A stretch of 37,666 nt of DNA, taken from the NCBI GenBank assembly GCA_964581465.1, contig CAZOOP010000040.1, positions 1-37,666 of the forward strand, read 5' to 3'. Below the pieces are notes generated by a model. The model ran no database searches. It worked only from the letters and a program-made list of their open reading frames with translations, and was not told where the DNA came from. Origin of the DNA: WJMB01 sp964581465 (GTDB lineage Bacteria; RBG-13-66-14). This document shows positions 8,065-16,446 of the stretch, one piece after another. The first letter of the stretch is position 1; every line of letters begins with the position of its first letter. A program made the translations under genes and the position numbers.

Positions 8065-8091
8065 GACGGCAATGCTAATTTCCGCTAAACT
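8063..8091 (+). promoter_or_regulatory. Promoter of the phosphatase gene, predicting a leaderless mRNA
   Basis: TTGACG (8063-8068), 17 bp, TAAACT (8086-8091). The ATG begins 7 bp after the -10 box, where transcription itself should start, and there is no ribosome-binding site upstream. Confidence 0.7.
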
Positions 8092-8097
8092 ATAGGC

Positions 8098-8589
8098 ATG
8101 ACTCACAACGATCTGCCCGATCTGACCTGGATCATCGCCGGCGAGCTGGCCGCCATGGGCAAGCCGGGCACCTACACCGGCCTGCGGCGGGAGTTCGACG
8201 CCCTGCGTGCCCTGGGCATCCGGCGTATCCTCTCGCTGACCGAGATCCCCCTCGGGGTGGGCCTGGGTCGTCTGCCCTTCAGCCGGGTGGACCATCTGCC
8301 CATCGATGACTTCGCCGCGCCGACCATGGTGGAGCTCGAGCACGCCGTGGCGCTGATCGACGACGCCCGCCGCGCCGGGGAGCCCCTGCTGGTCCATTGC
8401 TACATGGGCCTGGGCCGCACCGGAACCGTGCTGGCGGCCTACCTGGTCTCCCAGGGGATGGAACCCGGCGCCGCCGTGGATCGCATTCGCGACCTGCGAC
8501 CCGGCTCCATCGAAAACGTGCGCCAGCTCGACGCCGTCTACGAGTACGCCGCCCGCCTGGCCGTGGCCCGCGGGGACGGCGAGGATTGA
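8098..8589 (+). CDS. Dual-specificity/tyrosine-type protein phosphatase
   Basis: 163 residues. The phosphatase loop H-C-x5-R is present as VHCYMGLGRTGT (H100, C101 nucleophile, R107), with a likely general acid in PIDDF (D70 or D71). This resembles the small CDKN3/DUSP-like phosphatases of bacteria and archaea. It should hydrolyse phospho-tyrosine, phospho-serine or a phosphorylated small molecule in the cytoplasm; there is no signal peptide. No kinase gene is adjacent. The start is the ATG directly downstream of the -10 box, so the message is probably leaderless. A strong terminator follows, so the gene stands alone. Confidence 0.88.
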   Translation: MTHNDLPDLTWIIAGELAAMGKPGTYTGLRREFDALRALGIRRILSLTEIPLGVGLGRLPFSRVDHLPIDDFAAPTMVELEHAVALIDDARRAGEPLLVHCYMGLGRTGTVLAAYLVSQGMEPGAAVDRIRDLRPGSIENVRQLDAVYEYAARLAVARGDGED

Positions 8590-8640
8590 GCACGAGCCGA
8601 TCACCGCGCTTCTCCCTCGACCATTCCGACCGATGAAACA

Positions 8641-8664
8641 GGGACCGCCCGGGCGGTCCCTTTT
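8641..8664 (+). terminator. Intrinsic terminator of the phosphatase gene
   Basis: The 20-bp perfect palindrome GGGACCGCCCGGGCGGTCCC (8641-8660) is followed by TTTT. Confidence 0.85.
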
Positions 8665-8999
8665 GCATGGGGATTGCTTGCAGACAACTGCTCGCAATAT
8701 TCCGCAATACCTTTTGATCAATGCAGCTCGAAGGTTATCGGGTATTTACGTCGACCAAGCTGGTTGTCTGGGAAACGCGGGGCTCCCTTTAGCCTGGATG
8801 CCCGTGTGCACGACACGACGCCGTTGAACCGACTGCTTGACTCAAACAGTCCAGTAGGTGCCTATTAGATACTAAGCCGCCTGTTAACATCCGTTTCTTA
8901 CCAGTGAAGACTGGCGCAGCAAGGCTGCGAGCCAAGGTGTTGCTAGACATGGCCGCATATCCGCCGCCTTTTGGATTGAACAAGGTTTTTGATTTGTTT
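8665..8999. other. Non-coding interval
   Basis: About 335 bp between the phosphatase terminator and a family A element. No gene, RNA or repeat could be recognised. Confidence 0.45.
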
Positions 9000-9369
9000 G
9001 GGATTATCACTCGCACCTGAAACGACTCATCCGGCAAATAGACTGTTATTCAACGCTTTATAGTTCACACTCGCCGCCATTGTTATCCCTCTGCCTTATC
9101 ACACCAATGCATGACGGCATGAAATCCGGCCCTGCCTTGAGTTCCCCCGGAAGCCGAAGGCTGTTGGTTCCGCATCAGCAACCGACCAGGCTGTGAGTAA
9201 GTGACCTGCTGACGGCGCTCCATTGCTCGCTTTGGCAGCACAGGTCGTTGTCCGACTTCGCTGGTTGACCACACGCTGCGGATGGTTACCAGCCCCTTGT
9301 CTCAGGGCGTCTTTCATCAATTGCTAATACCAATTGCCAATACTTGGTTCAGTTTCTGGTGATTATCCC
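9000..9369 (+). mobile_element. Family A MITE-like element
   Basis: 370 bp, starting GGGATTATCACTCGCACC and ending GTTTCTGGTGATTATCCC. These are the clearest terminal inverted repeats of the family. The interior aligns with the copies at 6119, 12515 and 32151. The flanking 8-mers (ATTTGTTT and TAAGAATC) do not match, so either the duplication has decayed or one flank was rearranged. A transposase remnant begins about 100 bp downstream. Confidence 0.8.
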
Positions 9370-9467
9370 TAAGAATCACTATAAGCTGACCGATGGTAAG
9401 CAAATATGCAACAGATATGACAAGTAATATACACACCGAATCCAAAAGGGAGCACGGCGCCGCCTAG

Positions 9468-9804
9468 CTGGAAGAGCTCAAGGTGGGATAGATCGTCAAC
9501 ACCGACGGCTGGAAGGTCGATAACAGGCTGTTGCTCAACGACTTCCACCACAAGCGAACCAACCGCGACAAGGCCCCGGCCAATGGCGAGGCGCGTATCA
9601 ACGGCCTCGATAGCTGCCGAGGCTACGGCGAGCGACGGTTATCAGCCCACAACGGCGGCTTCATCCGCAACGACAGGCTCTTTTTCAGAGAAATATCAGA
9701 GAATTATCAGAGAAAGGCCGCTCAGATTCAGCCATCGCGACGACGAAAACCGTCTCGACTACCTGCGGGATACGCTGCCCAACTGGTCCGATCAGGCTAC
9801 ATGA
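9468..9804 (+). pseudogene. Decayed IS1595/ISXO2-type transposase (C-terminal fragment)
   Basis: Reading from 9468 gives LEELKVG, an in-frame TAG at 9489, then IVNTDGWKVDNRL, later KAPANGEARINGLDS and GYGERRLSAHNGG. This is the pattern of the ISXO2-like DDE domain (TDGW, then ANG-x-x-x-INGI-[ED]-S, then Y-x-x-RRL-x-x-x-NG). After a duplication of the ATATCAGAGAA type around 9690-9710 the frame shifts, and the family tail continues in another frame as RFSHRDDENRLDYLRDTL. The N-terminal zinc ribbon and first catalytic residue are gone, so it cannot be active. IS1595 elements make 8-bp target duplications, like the MITE families here. Confidence 0.65.
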
Positions 9805-9805
9805 A

Positions 9806-10040
9806 GCCTTGTTTTTTGGCCTGGGATCGTATGTGATGCCGGCCTTTCGCTCGTACTTCATCATCGGCCTGGCTGATATCCGACAGAACCGAAAACCTAT
9901 TGACTTCCTGCTACATTATGAATGAGTCGAGGTTTACCGCCACATATCCAGCCTGGTTAATCGGTGGCATGCTGAGCCATTAGACAAAAAACAATCCACT
10001 AGCGGATTATTGCTGCCATCTTCCAGTGTTGATTCTCTTA
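9806..10040. other. Non-coding interval after the transposase remnant
   Basis: No gene or element end could be recognised. It may be the remains of the insertion sequence's right side, but no terminal repeat was found. Confidence 0.35.
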
Positions 10041-10046
10041 ACAAAA

Positions 10047-10068
10047 GGGCGGGGTGCGCACCCCGCCC
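10047..10068 (-). terminator. Terminator of the SDR gene
   Basis: A perfect 22-bp palindrome (arms 10047-10057 and 10058-10068) is followed on the minus strand by TTTTG, 21 bp beyond the stop codon. Confidence 0.8.
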
Positions 10069-10088
10069 AGGTTCATCTTCGCAGATCC

Positions 10089-10850
10089 TTACTTGGCCGT
10101 ATAGCCGCCGTCGACGACCAGAGAGCTGCCGGTGACGAAGCGGCTCTCATCGGAGGCCAGGTAGACCACGGCCCAGGCGATGTCGTCGGGATCGCCGAGA
10201 CGGCCCACCGGGGTCTTGGCCGTAACCGCCGGGATCATTCGACCGTCCGCCGCCGCGTCGGCCTGCTCGACCATCGGCGTGCGGATGAAGCCGGGGTGGA
10301 CGGCGTTGACCCGGATGTCCTCTCCGGCGTAAAGAAGGGCGTCGTTCTTGCTCATCAGCGTCACGGCGCCCTTGGCGGCGTGATAGGCGGGCGCATCGGC
10401 GGCGCCGACCAGACCGTAGATCGAGCTCATGTTGATGATGCTGCCTCCACCGGCCTCGCGCAGGTGGGGCACGGCGTGCTTGGTGCCGAAGAAGACCCCC
10501 TTGACGTTGACGGCGAAGAGCCTGTCCCAGTCGGCTTCGTCGATCTTGTCGGTGGGCTCGGCGGGTCCGGCGATACCGGCGTTGTTGACGACGGTGTCCA
10601 GGCGCCCCCACCGTTCGGCGACCTCGTTGAAGACTCGCTCGACGGCGGCTTCGTCGCTGACGTCGAGCTTCCAGTAGGCGGCCCGGCCGCCGTTGCTTGT
10701 TATCTCGTCGACGACGCCTTGACCCTCGTCGTCGAGCAGGTCGGTGACGGCCAACGCGGCGCCCTCTTCGGCCAGGCGCAGAGCGCAGGCCCGACCGATA
10801 CCCCGGGCCGCTCCGGTGACGACGGCGACTTTTCCCTTAACGCGATCCAT
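10089..10850 (-). CDS. SDR oxidoreductase of the FabG/glucose-1-dehydrogenase type
   Basis: 253 residues, typical classical SDR length. TGAARGIG (12-19), NNAG (89-92), catalytic S142/S143, Y156 and K160 (YHAAK), and the C-terminal VTGSSLVVDGGYTAK are all present. Asp37 at the end of strand two (VTDLL) suggests a preference for NAD(H). Such enzymes include 3-oxoacyl-ACP reductases, cyclohexanol/cyclopentanol and sugar dehydrogenases; the substrate cannot be told from sequence and no fatty-acid genes are nearby. The ATG follows ATGGAGGCGAGATC. The unit is monocistronic with its own terminator. Confidence 0.93.
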   Translation of the reverse strand: MDRVKGKVAVVTGAARGIGRACALRLAEEGAALAVTDLLDDEGQGVVDEITSNGGRAAYWKLDVSDEAAVERVFNEVAERWGRLDTVVNNAGIAGPAEPTDKIDEADWDRLFAVNVKGVFFGTKHAVPHLREAGGGSIINMSSIYGLVGAADAPAYHAAKGAVTLMSKNDALLYAGEDIRVNAVHPGFIRTPMVEQADAAADGRMIPAVTAKTPVGRLGDPDDIAWAVVYLASDESRFVTGSSLVVDGGYTAK

Positions 10851-11592
10851 GATCTCGCCTCCATGTTTTTAAGGTGAGGCAGAGTGAGTGTGCTCGTGCG
10901 TTGACGATCAACTGAGAAAACGTCAGCTTCTTCGTCCAGCAAGGGTAAAGTATTACATAATACGCACGCTGTAAAGGGGCATTTAAGATTTTATTCACGA
11001 ATTCGCAGTAGATGATCGCTTGACAAATCAATCAGTCAGCGCGGGTCCGGCCCTTCGCTAGGGGGCGGGGCGCCGGAATGCAATCTCGATACACACCACC
11101 AATCAAGATAAGGCCGGGGAACCCGAAACGTGCCCCGGCCAATTCTTGCCGTTGGACAGCCAATCGCCTGGTCCCACCCGCAGACGCTCCGTTCTCGATT
11201 GAACATCCATTTGGGCTCACCACCCGCAACCCGACCTATCCAGCGTGACAGCCCGTTCGGCGGCGGAGTGCAGCCCATCGCCCGGCGACCCGCAGCGTTT
11301 CGCGGGCGACCGGGGCGACCACGGGGATCGAGTTCCGCTAGTGCAAGCGGCTGTCGGGGTTGATCAGTTTTCGGTCGCTTCTTCCTTCCGTTCCGGTTGC
11401 AGCCGATAACCTTGGTCACCTGCGCGCTTCGATCCAGAGTCGGCAGTCTCAGATTTCGCCGCCGGGGCAAGACTGCCGAAAAACGCCCACCCCGTCCGGG
11501 CCAAGTGAAGCGGACCGCCGGGTTGATTGGGGATGCCGCTCGACAGCCACTCAACCGGTAGGTGAACGGCTGAGCCGCACGCGGAACTGATC
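10851..11592. other. Long non-coding interval
   Basis: About 740 bp. The part nearest the SDR gene (10860-11030) is AT-richer and probably holds its promoter. The rest (11030-11592) has open frames on both strands without family resemblance or ribosome-binding sites. A small GGCCGGGG/CCCCGGCC hairpin lies at 11112-11140. It may be a decayed gene, perhaps once linked to the ABC ATPase, but nothing shows this. Confidence 0.4.
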
Positions 11593-12144
11593 TCACAGCG
11601 TCGGCCGAATGATCCCCTCGGCCGCCTCCTCCAACACCCCCCGCCCTGGATCGGCGACGACGACCAAGCGCCGGGCGGCGAGCTCGAGCAGCTCGGAACG
11701 CAGGTTGCCGGACGCCGTCGGATCCAGCCCGGCCAGGGGATCATCGAGGAGCAACGCCCGACGGCCCGCCTCAACCCGCCTTACCAAGGCCTCCCACAGT
11801 GACGATTCCCCTTCCAGGCTCCAGGCCCGGCGGTCCTGGCCCAGGTAAGCCGTGCCTTCGAGGACCCGGCGGCGTCGGCGACGCGAGAGCCGCCAGTAAT
11901 CCCGGCCGTCGACGAGCAAGCGCCCCCGCGTCGGACGCAGGCGACCGCCCAGTAAAAGCAGCAGGCTGCTCTTGCCCGCCCCCGCAGGCCCCGTGATTAA
12001 CCACAGTCCGCGCCGGGGCAGTCGGAGATTGAAACCGTTGAACACCGTCGTGCTTCGGCGGCGCACAAAGGGTCCGCCCAGGCCCCGGGACCGCTCCAGG
12101 CGAATGCCGCTCAACTCGAAAAGGCTTTCAACGGAGTGTTCCAT
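11593..12144 (-). CDS. Minimal ABC-type ATPase lacking the signature motif
   Basis: 183 residues from an ATG at 12142-12144 (GGGGAG ten bases upstream); a TTG start six codons earlier is possible. Walker A is GPAGAGKSS (52-60), the Q-loop residue is Q103 in YLGQDRRAW, and Walker B with D-loop is ALLLDDPLAGLDP (130-142). The stretch between Q-loop and Walker B is only about 30 residues, the LSGGQ signature is missing, and the H-loop histidine is replaced (VVVADP). Normal ABC ATPases of the LolD/FtsE size have about 220 residues. It has basic runs (RRRRRR) and no permease partner. It could be a decaying transporter subunit or a specialised nucleotide-binding protein. Confidence 0.7.
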   Translation of the reverse strand: MEHSVESLFELSGIRLERSRGLGGPFVRRRSTTVFNGFNLRLPRRGLWLITGPAGAGKSSLLLLLGGRLRPTRGRLLVDGRDYWRLSRRRRRRVLEGTAYLGQDRRAWSLEGESSLWEALVRRVEAGRRALLLDDPLAGLDPTASGNLRSELLELAARRLVVVADPGRGVLEEAAEGIIRPTL

Positions 12145-12506
12145 CAGCAGTCGGCTCCCCAATCAGGCCGGCTTCGATCATCCAGCGGCAACTCCGCTTT
12201 GAACCCGGACGCCGCTAACTTGTTGAGGCACCATCACCTGAATCCGCACCAAAAGCAATATCAGCTCCACCGTTTTAGTCCAGTTTCTACTATCGACCCG
12301 TTGCTTGGCCTTAGCCGCGATAGCGTGCTTGACCGACTGAAAGCGCTGCTTCGGTTATGTGAACGTGTTCTCCTTTCATCCAAACATCCGCGGAAGGAGA
12401 AGCAGACGGTGTTTGACCCTTCAAGCCATGACTCTGGAGAGTTCAACTGTTGATACATGAGTCGATAATACAGCCACGCCCGCAATCCGCTTTTGCGATG
12501 GTTCAG
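12145..12506. other. Non-coding interval
   Basis: About 360 bp between the ABC ATPase and the next family A element. Only short frames of no recognisable family are present. Confidence 0.4.
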
Positions 12507-12514
12507 TGCGCTAA

Positions 12515-12886
12515 GGGATTATCACTCGCACCTGAACGGACTCATCCAGTTGATAGATTGTCATTGGTTGCTTTATAGTTAACACTCGTCGCCATTGTCA
12601 AATCGCTGCATTGTCGCACCAATGCATGATGGCGCTAAACCCGGCCTTGCCTTGAGTTCCACCGGAAGCCCGAGGCTGTTGGTTCCATTCAGATTTCTAC
12701 CAGGCTGTGAGTAAATGAGCTGCTGACGGCGCTCTATTGCTCGCTTTAGCATCTTCGACCGTTATTCGACTTCGCTAGTTGACCCCTCGCTGTGGGTGGT
12801 TACCAGGACCTCGTTTCAATGCGTCTTAATACAAGTTGTATGTCTTTCTCAAGTTGCGCGGGTTTGGTTCAGTTTCTGGTGATACC
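12515..12886 (+). mobile_element. Family A MITE-like element
   Basis: 372 bp, starting GGGATTATCACTCGCACC and ending GTTTCTGGTGATACC. Flanked by TGCGCTAA (12507-12514) and TACGCTAT (12887-12894), which agree at 6 of 8 positions. The interior is collinear with the copies at 6119 and 9000. Confidence 0.82.
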
Positions 12887-13003
12887 TACGCTATATAACA
12901 CAGCATGACAAGCTAACGGCTGAATGCGGGATTCATTGACAGGCGATCATCCCATCCCCGTTTCTTCAGCCATCGGGCGACTCGCGCATCCTTAATTGAA
13001 GAA

Positions 13004-13669
13004 GGGATTATCAAAAGTGCCTGAACAGGAATACATCTCCAATTGCTTGTTATTCTACGCTTTATAGCTGCGCAAGCTGTCACGATCCGTCGGTGGCCTG
13101 GTGGCATACAAACCGGACTTGCCCCCATGAGGACGCTGAGACTCGGGAAGGCGCGACTCCAATTCTGGACCCCGGCAGTATCGGCCATACGGGCTAACTG
13201 GTTTCAAAAATCAGCCTTAACAGGTATGACGACACTTTGACTCGTCGTACTATAGCCTCTCAAGAGGTAGTAGTCGGCATAACTGTATCAGGCATCATGG
13301 AACGTTATCGGACCAAATCAGGCTGTTTAGGAGCGGCTTGCCGGGCCGTTCTTCACTTACCAGAAATGCACCTTGTTGACCCTACAACCATTAAACTTGC
13401 CCTTATTACTTGTTATTACGACACTAAAGCCTCAGTGACAATCTGGTGTCAGGGCATGGACAAGTGTGCGAATATCCAGGCTTACTTAGTATGACGCTCT
13501 TGCTATTTGCCACTTTTTGACTGTCTGTTTTGTGACAGGAATCCGATACCAATCACTTCAAATATCAACAATGTACAATCACGACCAGGTTCGGACATGG
13601 TATTCGATGGCCTGTTTAAATGCCGCTCCGTTGCTTATCGACATGGGTTCAGTTTCGGGTGATGACCCC
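13004..13669 (+). mobile_element. Family B MITE-like element with perfect target duplication, interrupted by family C
   Basis: Begins GGGATTATCA and ends GTTTCGGGTGATGACCCC. The perfect 8-bp repeat TTGAAGAA flanks it at 12996-13003 and 13670-13677. Removing the nested family C copy and its duplication leaves 337 bp that align with the outer parts of the 5380-6081 element, including ACTTGCCCCCATGAGG and GACTCGGGAAGGCGCGAC. Confidence 0.88.
13291..13611 (+). mobile_element. Family C MITE-like element nested in family B
   Basis: 321 bp, beginning GGCATCATGGAACGTTATC and ending with the complement of the family C terminal repeat (GTTCGGACATGGTATTCGAT). Flanked by CTGTATCA (13283-13290) and CTGTTTAA (13612-13619), 6 of 8 identical. 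It sits about 170 bp further into family B than the nested copy at 5495. Confidence 0.82.
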
Positions 13670-13677
13670 TTGAAGAA

Positions 13678-13965
13678 AGCAATCCGCAGGGTTCAATTGC
13701 TTCCCGGCGCCTTCGGCATGGAGCTTGAGAGTAGGGTGACGAGCAGCCGCCCACCGCCTCCGGCGGATCCGGTGTCTCAAACCTGAGGGAGCAACCCTAC
13801 AGCAAATCCCGCCGACTTGATACGGATGAATCGAGCGCCGGGACGGTCGATCCAACGCTCCGCTCCCTTACCCGAAAGGACAAACATACGCCACGCCGCA
13901 CCTCAAGGCAAGCCCCGGGCGGTCGAGCCCCGGGATTGCCGGGAAGGACTCCGTCCGGAGGAGGT
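13678..13965. other. Non-coding interval
   Basis: About 290 bp before the DMT promoter. No gene or known RNA was recognised. Confidence 0.4.
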
Positions 13966-13994
13966 TTGAGTTCCGCCGCCGGGCGGGGTAAACT
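13966..13994 (+). promoter_or_regulatory. Promoter of the DMT exporter / radical SAM operon
   Basis: TTGAGT (13966-13971), 17 bp, TAAACT (13989-13994). Predicted transcription start near 14001, 28 nt before the ATG. Confidence 0.65.
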
Positions 13995-14028
13995 TGAGCT
14001 TTGCGCTACCCGACCCCCTGGACTCGCG

Positions 14029-14937
14029 ATGAACGAACGCCGCAAAGCCTTCGCCTACGTCATCGCCATCACGGTGATCTACGGCTCGACCTTCGTGGTC
14101 CTCAAGGGGCTGCTGCGCGAGCTGAGCCCCTGGCTGCTGGTGGCCCTGCGCTTCGGCGCGGCGGCGCTGCTGCTGGGCGGCTGGGCTCTGATCAAGCGGG
14201 TGTCCTTCGACGCCGCGACCTGGCGGCGCGGGACACTGCTGGGCCTGGTGCTAACGGCGGGCTACGTCCTGCAGACCCTGGGGCTGCAGACCACCGGCGC
14301 GGGGAAGTCGGCCTTCATCACGGCGCTGTACGTGGTCTTCACCCCGCTGGCGGCGGCGCCCATCACCGGCACGCGGCTGCGGGCGCGGGAACTCGTCGCC
14401 GCCGTGGTCGCCCTGGGCGGGGTCTACCTGCTGGCCGATCCCCGGGGACCCCTGGGCGTGGGCGACCTGTTGACCCTGGGCTGCGCGGCCTCCTTCGCCC
14501 TTCACCTGGCCCTGATCGACCGCTACGCCGAGGAGGGCCGAGAGCTCCAGCTCACCGTGGTTCAGCTCGCCGTGGTCACCGTGGTCAGCCTCGGCGTCTC
14601 GCTGCTCACCGAGACGCCGAACCTGGCGCTGAGTTGGTCGGGTCTGGGGCGGTTGGCCTACCTGTCCCTGGCGGCCACGGCCTTCGTGGTGCTGATGCAG
14701 ATGCGCTGGCAGCCCAAGCTGGGCGCGGCTCCGGCGGCCCTGGTCTACGTCGGCGAGGCTGTGGTGGCCTGGCTGGGCGGGATGCTCTTCCTCGGCGAGG
14801 GCTTCCGCTGGACCGGCTACCTGGGCGCCGGGCTGATCGCCGTGGCGGTGCTTTACTCCGCCCTGCCCCGCCGCGAGCCCCTGCCCGAGATCGGACCGCC
14901 GCCGGACCCCGGCGCCGCCCGACGGGGGGACTCGTGA
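14029..14937 (+). CDS. DMT-superfamily (EamA/RhaT-like) transporter
   Basis: 302 residues with about ten hydrophobic helices arranged as two EamA repeats. The start YVIAITVIYGSTFVVLKG, then LVALRFGAAALLLG, the GLQTTGAGKSAFITALYVVFTPL block and the second-half GEAVVAWLGGMLFLGE are typical of EamA proteins, which usually export amino acids or other metabolites; the substrate is unknown. The frame extends upstream, but the ATG at 14029 lies just after the predicted promoter start and begins the first helix, so it is preferred. Its stop overlaps the start of the radical SAM gene (GTGA), pointing to coupled translation. The antisense frame here is a shadow. Confidence 0.9.
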   Translation: MNERRKAFAYVIAITVIYGSTFVVLKGLLRELSPWLLVALRFGAAALLLGGWALIKRVSFDAATWRRGTLLGLVLTAGYVLQTLGLQTTGAGKSAFITALYVVFTPLAAAPITGTRLRARELVAAVVALGGVYLLADPRGPLGVGDLLTLGCAASFALHLALIDRYAEEGRELQLTVVQLAVVTVVSLGVSLLTETPNLALSWSGLGRLAYLSLAATAFVVLMQMRWQPKLGAAPAALVYVGEAVVAWLGGMLFLGEGFRWTGYLGAGLIAVAVLYSALPRREPLPEIGPPPDPGAARRGDS

Positions 14938-16358
14938 GAAAGCCCTCTCCCCGCGAGCTTCCCGCCGCCGAGAGCGGACGTTCCCCCGGACCGACGGGAC
15001 CGCTGACGGCCTGCGTCATCTGGGCCAACGACTACGCCACCGGCATCGCCAACCTGGGCCACCAACGGGTTTGGGAGCTGGTCGACGGGCGCGGACCCTG
15101 GAGCGCCGACCGCCTCTACGCCGCCGACCGACCCGCCGGCGCTCCGGTCAGCTTCGCCTGGGGTCGTCCTTTGGGCGGCTTCGACCTGGTCATCCTCTCG
15201 CTGGCCTTCGAGGGCGACTACCCCGCGGCCCTGGAGCTCCTCGACGCCGCCGGGCTGCTCCACCTCGGCCCCGACCGGGAGGGACCGCTGATCATCGTCG
15301 GCGGCATCGCCCCCACCCTCAACCCCCGCCCCCTCGCCCCCTTCGTCGACGCCGTCTACCGGGGCGACGCCGAGGCCGCCCTTCCCGGCCTGCTGACCGA
15401 GCTTGCCGAGACCACGCTTGAGCGCGCCGTCGCCCGGGCTCGCTTCTCCGACGCCGGGCTGCATCTCGAGGGCGCCGACCCCGCCGCCTCGACCATCCAC
15501 CGCTGGCGCTCACCCACGGGAGTCTACGCCGCCTCGCGGACGATCTCGCCCCACGGCCACTTCGGCCGCACCCTGTTGGTCGAGCTGGGCCGGGGCTGCC
15601 CCCGGCGCTGCCGCTTCTGCGCCGCCCGCTGGGCCGCCGGCGGTTGGCGACCCGCCGACCCCGCCGCCCTGCTCGGGCTCATCGACGAACGCGCCGCCGA
15701 GCTAGACGTGCGCGAGCTGGGCCTGGTGGGCACCGCCGTGGCCGAGTCCGGGCGCTTCCTCGAGCTGCTGTTGAAGCTGGAAAAGCGCGGTTACCGGGCC
15801 GGCGCCGGCTCGCTGCGGGCGGACCTGCTGACGCCGGAGATCGCCGCCGCCCTGGTCCGCCTGGGCCAGCGTACCCTGACCCTCTCCGCTGAGGCGGGCA
15901 GTCAGCGGTTGCGCGAGCTGCTGAACAAGGACCTCGACGCAGGCGACTTGCTGCGCGCCGCCGAAGCCGCCGCCGGAGCCGTAGCCGCCCGTCTGAAGCT
16001 CTACTTCATCTACGGCCTGCCCGGCGAGACCGACGACGACCTGGCGGAGATCATCGAACTGGCCGCCGCCATCAAGGAACGCCTGGGACGGACCCGACTG
16101 GAGATCTCGGCCTCGCCCCTGGTGCCCAAGCCGCTGACCCCCCTGGCCGATGAACCACTGTTGCCCGAGGCCGAGCTGCGCCGCCGAAGAAAGCTGCTCG
16201 TCGGCGGTCTGGCCCGAGTCGGGCTGACCGCCTTCACCGGGGAATCTCCGCGTCAGGCGCTCTGGCAGGCCGCGCTCAGCCGGGGCGACGGGCGGCTCCT
16301 GCGCCGCCTGCGCGCCGGGGAGTCCAAGGGGTCGCTGATCCGCGATGCATTGGTGTGA
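14934..16358 (+). CDS. B12-binding-type radical SAM protein
   Basis: 474 residues. Residues 24-160 look like the cobalamin-binding-type Rossmann domain that precedes many radical SAM enzymes (FDLVILSLAFEGDYPAAL, then LIIVGGIAPTLNPRPL). The cluster motif C-x3-C-x2-C is GCPRRCRFC (C222, C226, C229), after LVELGRG as in the Elp3/MiaB-like fold, with later SLRADLLTPEIAA and LSAEAGSQRLR strands and FIYGLPGET. It should bind a 4Fe-4S cluster and SAM; the reaction is unknown. The start is the GTG overlapping the DMT stop, with GGGGGA upstream. The same frame stays open back to 14001, but that is a shadow. Coupling to an exporter hints at one pathway, which is inference. Confidence 0.85.
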   Translation: MRKPSPRELPAAESGRSPGPTGPLTACVIWANDYATGIANLGHQRVWELVDGRGPWSADRLYAADRPAGAPVSFAWGRPLGGFDLVILSLAFEGDYPAALELLDAAGLLHLGPDREGPLIIVGGIAPTLNPRPLAPFVDAVYRGDAEAALPGLLTELAETTLERAVARARFSDAGLHLEGADPAASTIHRWRSPTGVYAASRTISPHGHFGRTLLVELGRGCPRRCRFCAARWAAGGWRPADPAALLGLIDERAAELDVRELGLVGTAVAESGRFLELLLKLEKRGYRAGAGSLRADLLTPEIAAALVRLGQRTLTLSAEAGSQRLRELLNKDLDAGDLLRAAEAAAGAVAARLKLYFIYGLPGETDDDLAEIIELAAAIKERLGRTRLEISASPLVPKPLTPLADEPLLPEAELRRRRKLLVGGLARVGLTAFTGESPRQALWQAALSRGDGRLLRRLRAGESKGSLIRDALV

Positions 16359-16381
16359 TTGGACCGGATCAATAAACACGG

Positions 16382-16407
16382 GGCGGGGATGAAATCCCCG
16401 CCGTTTT
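16382..16407 (+). terminator. Terminator between convergent genes
   Basis: The stem GGCGGGGAT (16382-16390) pairs with ATCCCCGCC (16394-16402) around GAA and is followed by GTTTT, 24 bp after the radical SAM stop. It may serve the minus-strand gene as well. Confidence 0.8.
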
Positions 16408-16446
16408 ACAATTGCGCGGCTGGATTGCGGGGTCGGCACCGGTGGT

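Noticed and set aside
11036..11596. 186-residue minus-strand frame after the ABC ATPase
   Set aside because: Arg/Pro-rich, no family pattern, no start signal, no membrane segments that would make it a permease.
5380..13669. Reading the two family B copies as block-shuffled or circularly permuted
   Set aside because: Target duplications around the internal 321-bp block show that a separate element inserted at different points.
14001..14933. Upstream extension of the radical SAM frame by 311 codons
   Set aside because: It runs over the DMT gene in another frame; homology and a ribosome-binding site begin at the GTG at 14934.
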